This document shows positions 61,560 through 64,000 of a DNA stretch of 64,000 bases, in pieces; the first letter of the stretch is position 1; each line of letters opens with the position of its first letter. Under the pieces are notes generated by a model, which was given only the letters and a program-made list of their open reading frames with translations, searched no databases and was not told the origin of the DNA. A program made the translations under genes and the position numbers. The stretch comes from Bacteroidota bacterium (GTDB taxonomy: Bacteria > Bacteroidota > Bacteroidia > 2-12-FULL-35-15): the NCBI GenBank assembly GCA_025963715.1, contig JAOQAG010000041.1:1-64000 (forward strand), given 5' to 3'.

Positions 61560-61567
61560 TACATTTG
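61560..61567 (+). promoter_or_regulatory. putative -7 promoter element of the VCBS-repeat gene
   Basis: TACATTTG is a full match to TAnnTTTG, 29 bp before the ATG at 61597. The -33 region lacks a clear TTG. Confidence 0.45.
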
Positions 61568-61596
61568 ATAAATATATACTAACCTAAAATAAATTC

Positions 61597-63303
61597 ATGA
61601 AAAGGATCTCTACCCTGCTTCTCTTTACATTCTCTGTTTTCATCGTAAATGCGCAGCCTGTTATTAACTCATTTTTGCCTGTTTCCGGCGCTATTGGCAG
61701 CACTGTAACTATTTCCGGAACAAATTTCGGCGCTACGGCTGCTAACAATACCGTTTATTTTGGCGGTGTAAAAGCGGCTATTTCTGCAGCAAGCACTACC
61801 TCGTTAACTGTTACCGTTCCGGTAGGAGCCAATTTTGGCAGTATTACGGTTACCAATCTTACTTCTCATTTAACAGCGTATTCCGCCACTCCTTATCATG
61901 TAACGTTTGGCTGTAATGCTATCATCTCCCTTTCGTCTTTTGCACCCAAAGTGGATTTTGTACCGGGCTCACATCCGGTTGGGATCGCAACGGGTGATAT
62001 TGATGGCGACGGTAAACTCGATATGGTGGTTACAAATGCCTATGATAATAGTATTTCCGTATTTTTAAATACCAGTACAGCGGGTAGCATCTCTTTTGCT
62101 GCAAAAGTTGATTTCACTGTGGGTGATTACCCGTACGGCCTGGCATTGGGCGACCTGGATGGAGATGGAAAGCTGGATGTTGCCGTAGCAAACGGAAGTT
62201 CAATCGATATGTCCGTATTAAGAAACACATCCACCATAGGAGCCGTTTCCTTTGCTGCAAAAACAGATTATCCGGCAGTAGGAGAGCCTTATGCGGTAGC
62301 GATCGGCGATTTGGATGCCGATGGAAAACCGGACATTGCACTTGCAAATTTCAGTACTCCCGGATACGTTTCAGTATTTAAAAACACAAGCGTAACCGGT
62401 ACGATAGCATTGAATGCAAAAATCGATTTTTCAACCGGTGGAAACCCTAAAAGTGTTGCCATTTATGATATTGACAGGGATGGAAAACCGGATCTTACAT
62501 TAGCAAATTATAATTCATCCTCCAATAGCATTTCCATTTTGAGAAATACTTCCCCAACAGGGAGCATTGCGTTTGCAGCTAAAGTGGATTTTACAACCGG
62601 TGCAAACCCTTATGCTATTGCAGTTGGCGATCTGGATGGCGATTCAAAGCCGGATATTGCTGTGCCAAATAACAGTGATAACACGTTCTCGATCTTCAGA
62701 AACACATCTACCGTTGGAACCATCTCTATGGCTGCCAGGGTAAACTATACAACCGGTAGTAGCCCGGTAACGGTTGTTATCGACGACCTGGATGGGAATG
62801 GAAAGCTGGATGTAGCTGTTTCAAACCAGTTTTCAAATTCTGTTTCTTTGTATGAAAACAATTCCACAACAGGCCTTATTTCTTTTGCTGCAAAAGTAGA
62901 TTTTACAACAGCAGCAGTTCCGTACAGCCTTGCCATTGGCGATCTGGATGGTGATCAGCGCCCCGATCTTGCCACAGCAAATGCAAGCGCCAATTCCGTT
63001 TCAACACTCAGAGATCTGGAATGCCCGGTAGGAATCCTCTCTTACGATAAACCTTCATCAGAAGTGAAAATTTATCCAAACCCTGCTATCTCACAAATAA
63101 CAGTGGAGATTGCCGAATTTAAAAAAGAAAATACGTATGAGGTATTGGTATATGATGTGTTAGGAAAAGTTGTTTTAACTGTAGGTGTAAACAACCAGTT
63201 AACAACCATCGATCGTGGAGCATTACCTGCAGGTATTTATTTTATCCAGGTACTTTCTAAAAAAGAAGTGGTCGCCAACGAAAAGGTGATCATTCAGAAT
63301 TAA
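61597..63303 (+). CDS. T9SS type A protein with IPT/TIG domain and VCBS/FG-GAP repeats, 568 aa
   Basis: Signal peptide ending VNAQ (residue 19). Residues 20-105 are an IPT/TIG domain (INSFLPVSGAIGSTVTISGTNFG). Seven FG-GAP/VCBS repeats follow at about 120-475, each with a calcium-binding loop (DIDGDGKLD, DLDGDGKLD, DLDADGKPD, DIDRDGKPD, DLDGDSKPD, DLDGNGKLD, DLDGDQRPD), so probably a seven-bladed propeller. A type A sorting domain ends it (IYPNPAISQITV, LVYDVLGKVVLT, ALPAGIYFIQVLSKKE). Surface-attached or secreted; ligand unknown. Confidence 0.93.
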   Translation: MKRISTLLLFTFSVFIVNAQPVINSFLPVSGAIGSTVTISGTNFGATAANNTVYFGGVKAAISAASTTSLTVTVPVGANFGSITVTNLTSHLTAYSATPYHVTFGCNAIISLSSFAPKVDFVPGSHPVGIATGDIDGDGKLDMVVTNAYDNSISVFLNTSTAGSISFAAKVDFTVGDYPYGLALGDLDGDGKLDVAVANGSSIDMSVLRNTSTIGAVSFAAKTDYPAVGEPYAVAIGDLDADGKPDIALANFSTPGYVSVFKNTSVTGTIALNAKIDFSTGGNPKSVAIYDIDRDGKPDLTLANYNSSSNSISILRNTSPTGSIAFAAKVDFTTGANPYAIAVGDLDGDSKPDIAVPNNSDNTFSIFRNTSTVGTISMAARVNYTTGSSPVTVVIDDLDGNGKLDVAVSNQFSNSVSLYENNSTTGLISFAAKVDFTTAAVPYSLAIGDLDGDQRPDLATANASANSVSTLRDLECPVGILSYDKPSSEVKIYPNPAISQITVEIAEFKKENTYEVLVYDVLGKVVLTVGVNNQLTTIDRGALPAGIYFIQVLSKKEVVANEKVIIQN

Positions 63304-63318
63304 CGCTTTTCAACTTTC

Positions 63319-63358
63319 AAAAAATGATGCCTGATCTATAGATCAGGCATCATTTTTT
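63319..63358. terminator. bidirectional intrinsic terminator
   Basis: AAAAAATGATGCCTGATC (63319-63336) pairs perfectly with 63341-63358 around TATA, with T runs on both strands. It lies between two convergent T9SS cargo genes. Confidence 0.9.
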
Positions 63359-63391
63359 TATTTAATTCCATCTGAAAAAACATTTCAATCA

Positions 63392-64000
63392 TTAATGCAG
63401 CACGGCTACTTTTGAGTAATAAAGCCTGTTTCCGGTGATGATCCGGAGGGAGTAAAACCCATTTGCAAGCGGAGCAGTATCCAGCTGGATTATCGCATCA
63501 CTTGTTTTTTCCTGCCGGATGATGCGCCCTGTTTCATCCATGATCTCAATGGTTACAAGCGTATTGTTGCGCTGTTCCAATGCGATCGTTAGTATTCCGT
63601 TGGCCGGATTCGGATATGCATTTATTTTTTCAATGCTGCTGTATTCCTCAATTCCTGTCGGGTTTTCCACTTTCCAGCTTTGTTTCAGCCGCGTGTTGGT
63701 CTGGTCGATGCCGGTAGTATAATACAAGGCAGATCCGTTTGTAAAACACATCCCGCCTTTGCGTCCCTGTGCCGGAATGCTGCCTAATTGCTGCCATACG
63801 GATGTGGTGATGGTATAGCGCCACATATCGTTGTAATACGTGTTGAGCGTATCCAACCCGGCCGTCACCAGCAGGTCGCCCGCAACCGCTTTCATTGCCG
63901 CGTAGCTTCTGCCCCTGTCGGGAAACGTGCTGATCTGCGTCCACGAATCCATTACCGGATCGTATTCAAATAATTCGTTGCAAAAACGGTTGTGTTCATC
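63392..64000 (-). CDS. Kelch-repeat T9SS type A protein, C-terminal part
   Basis: The gene is cut by the right edge: the frame stays open beyond the internal Met at 63952 up to base 64000 (DEHNRFCNELFEYDPV...). The visible 202 residues hold the ends of Kelch-like propeller blades (YDPVMDSWTQISTFPDRGRS, YNDMWRYTITTSVWQQLGSI, with GL and GG turns). A type A sorting domain follows (AYPNPANGILTIAL, EIMDETGRIIRQE, PLANGFYSLRIITGNR). It is likely a secreted beta-propeller protein of several hundred residues. The start lies outside the window. Confidence 0.88.
   Translation of the reverse strand, partial: DEHNRFCNELFEYDPVMDSWTQISTFPDRGRSYAAMKAVAGDLLVTAGLDTLNTYYNDMWRYTITTSVWQQLGSIPAQGRKGGMCFTNGSALYYTTGIDQTNTRLKQSWKVENPTGIEEYSSIEKINAYPNPANGILTIALEQRNNTLVTIEIMDETGRIIRQEKTSDAIIQLDTAPLANGFYSLRIITGNRLYYSKVAVLH

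Overview
The window is chromosomal DNA from a member of the Bacteroidota, most likely a free-living, non-Bacteroidales lineage of the Chitinophagales/Sphingobacteriales/Cytophagales kind. The evidence is type IX secretion (T9SS) cargo with type A and type B C-terminal sorting domains, a PorP/SprF protein, a three-gene sdhCAB operon, a LytS/LytTR pair with a periplasmic propeller sensor, and promoters of the Bacteroidota form TAnnTTTG (-7) with TTG (-33). Base composition is moderately AT-rich and looks even across the window. I found no rRNA, tRNA, CRISPR array, prophage or classical transposase.

Layout. 0-11 kb: small housekeeping and hypothetical genes (NodB deacetylase, GNAT, SlyD-like FKBP, methionine/glutamine-type aminotransferase, rhomboid protease, MORN and TPR proteins, VOC protein, omega-amidase, recJ). 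The aminotransferase and omega-amidase fit one methionine-salvage route. 11-16 kb: a 1,238-aa TraB/GumN (Tiki-like) protein, then a DUF559 nuclease gene bounded by 26-bp inverted repeats, with a decapitated second copy of its left end beside it. 16-26 kb: dnaG, an XRE regulator with a tandem 17-bp repeat at its start codon, a lytic transglycosylase, a glutaryl-CoA-dehydrogenase-like enzyme, a TauE/SafE transporter followed by a persulfide dioxygenase-rhodanese fusion, and a lipoprotein. 27-31 kb: sdhC-sdhA-sdhB. 31-35 kb: a type B T9SS cargo paired with PorP/SprF. 35-39 kb: Xaa-Pro aminopeptidase and a large helical protein of unknown role.

39-50 kb: a probable co-transcribed set of giant T9SS surface proteins (1,745, 568 and 877 aa) followed by an alpha/beta hydrolase. 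It is preceded by a leader of about 200 nt with a nested hairpin and a possible loop-loop contact. Next to it lie an orphan 77-aa protein that looks like a sorting domain without cargo, and a 42-aa membrane peptide. 51-55 kb: the LytTR regulator and its propeller sensor kinase. 55-64 kb: thiL, a polytopic glycosyltransferase-like protein, a STELLO-type protein, a GT2 enzyme, an acyltransferase, a VCBS-repeat T9SS cargo and the end of a Kelch-type T9SS cargo cut by the window edge.

The intergenic DNA is unusually rich in dispersed, often palindromic repeats. Several families occur in two or more copies whose two arms have changed together, which points to maintained hairpins. Some also serve as transcription terminators. 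These repeats, the DUF559 element, the structured leader and the orphan sorting domain are the parts most worth a second look.
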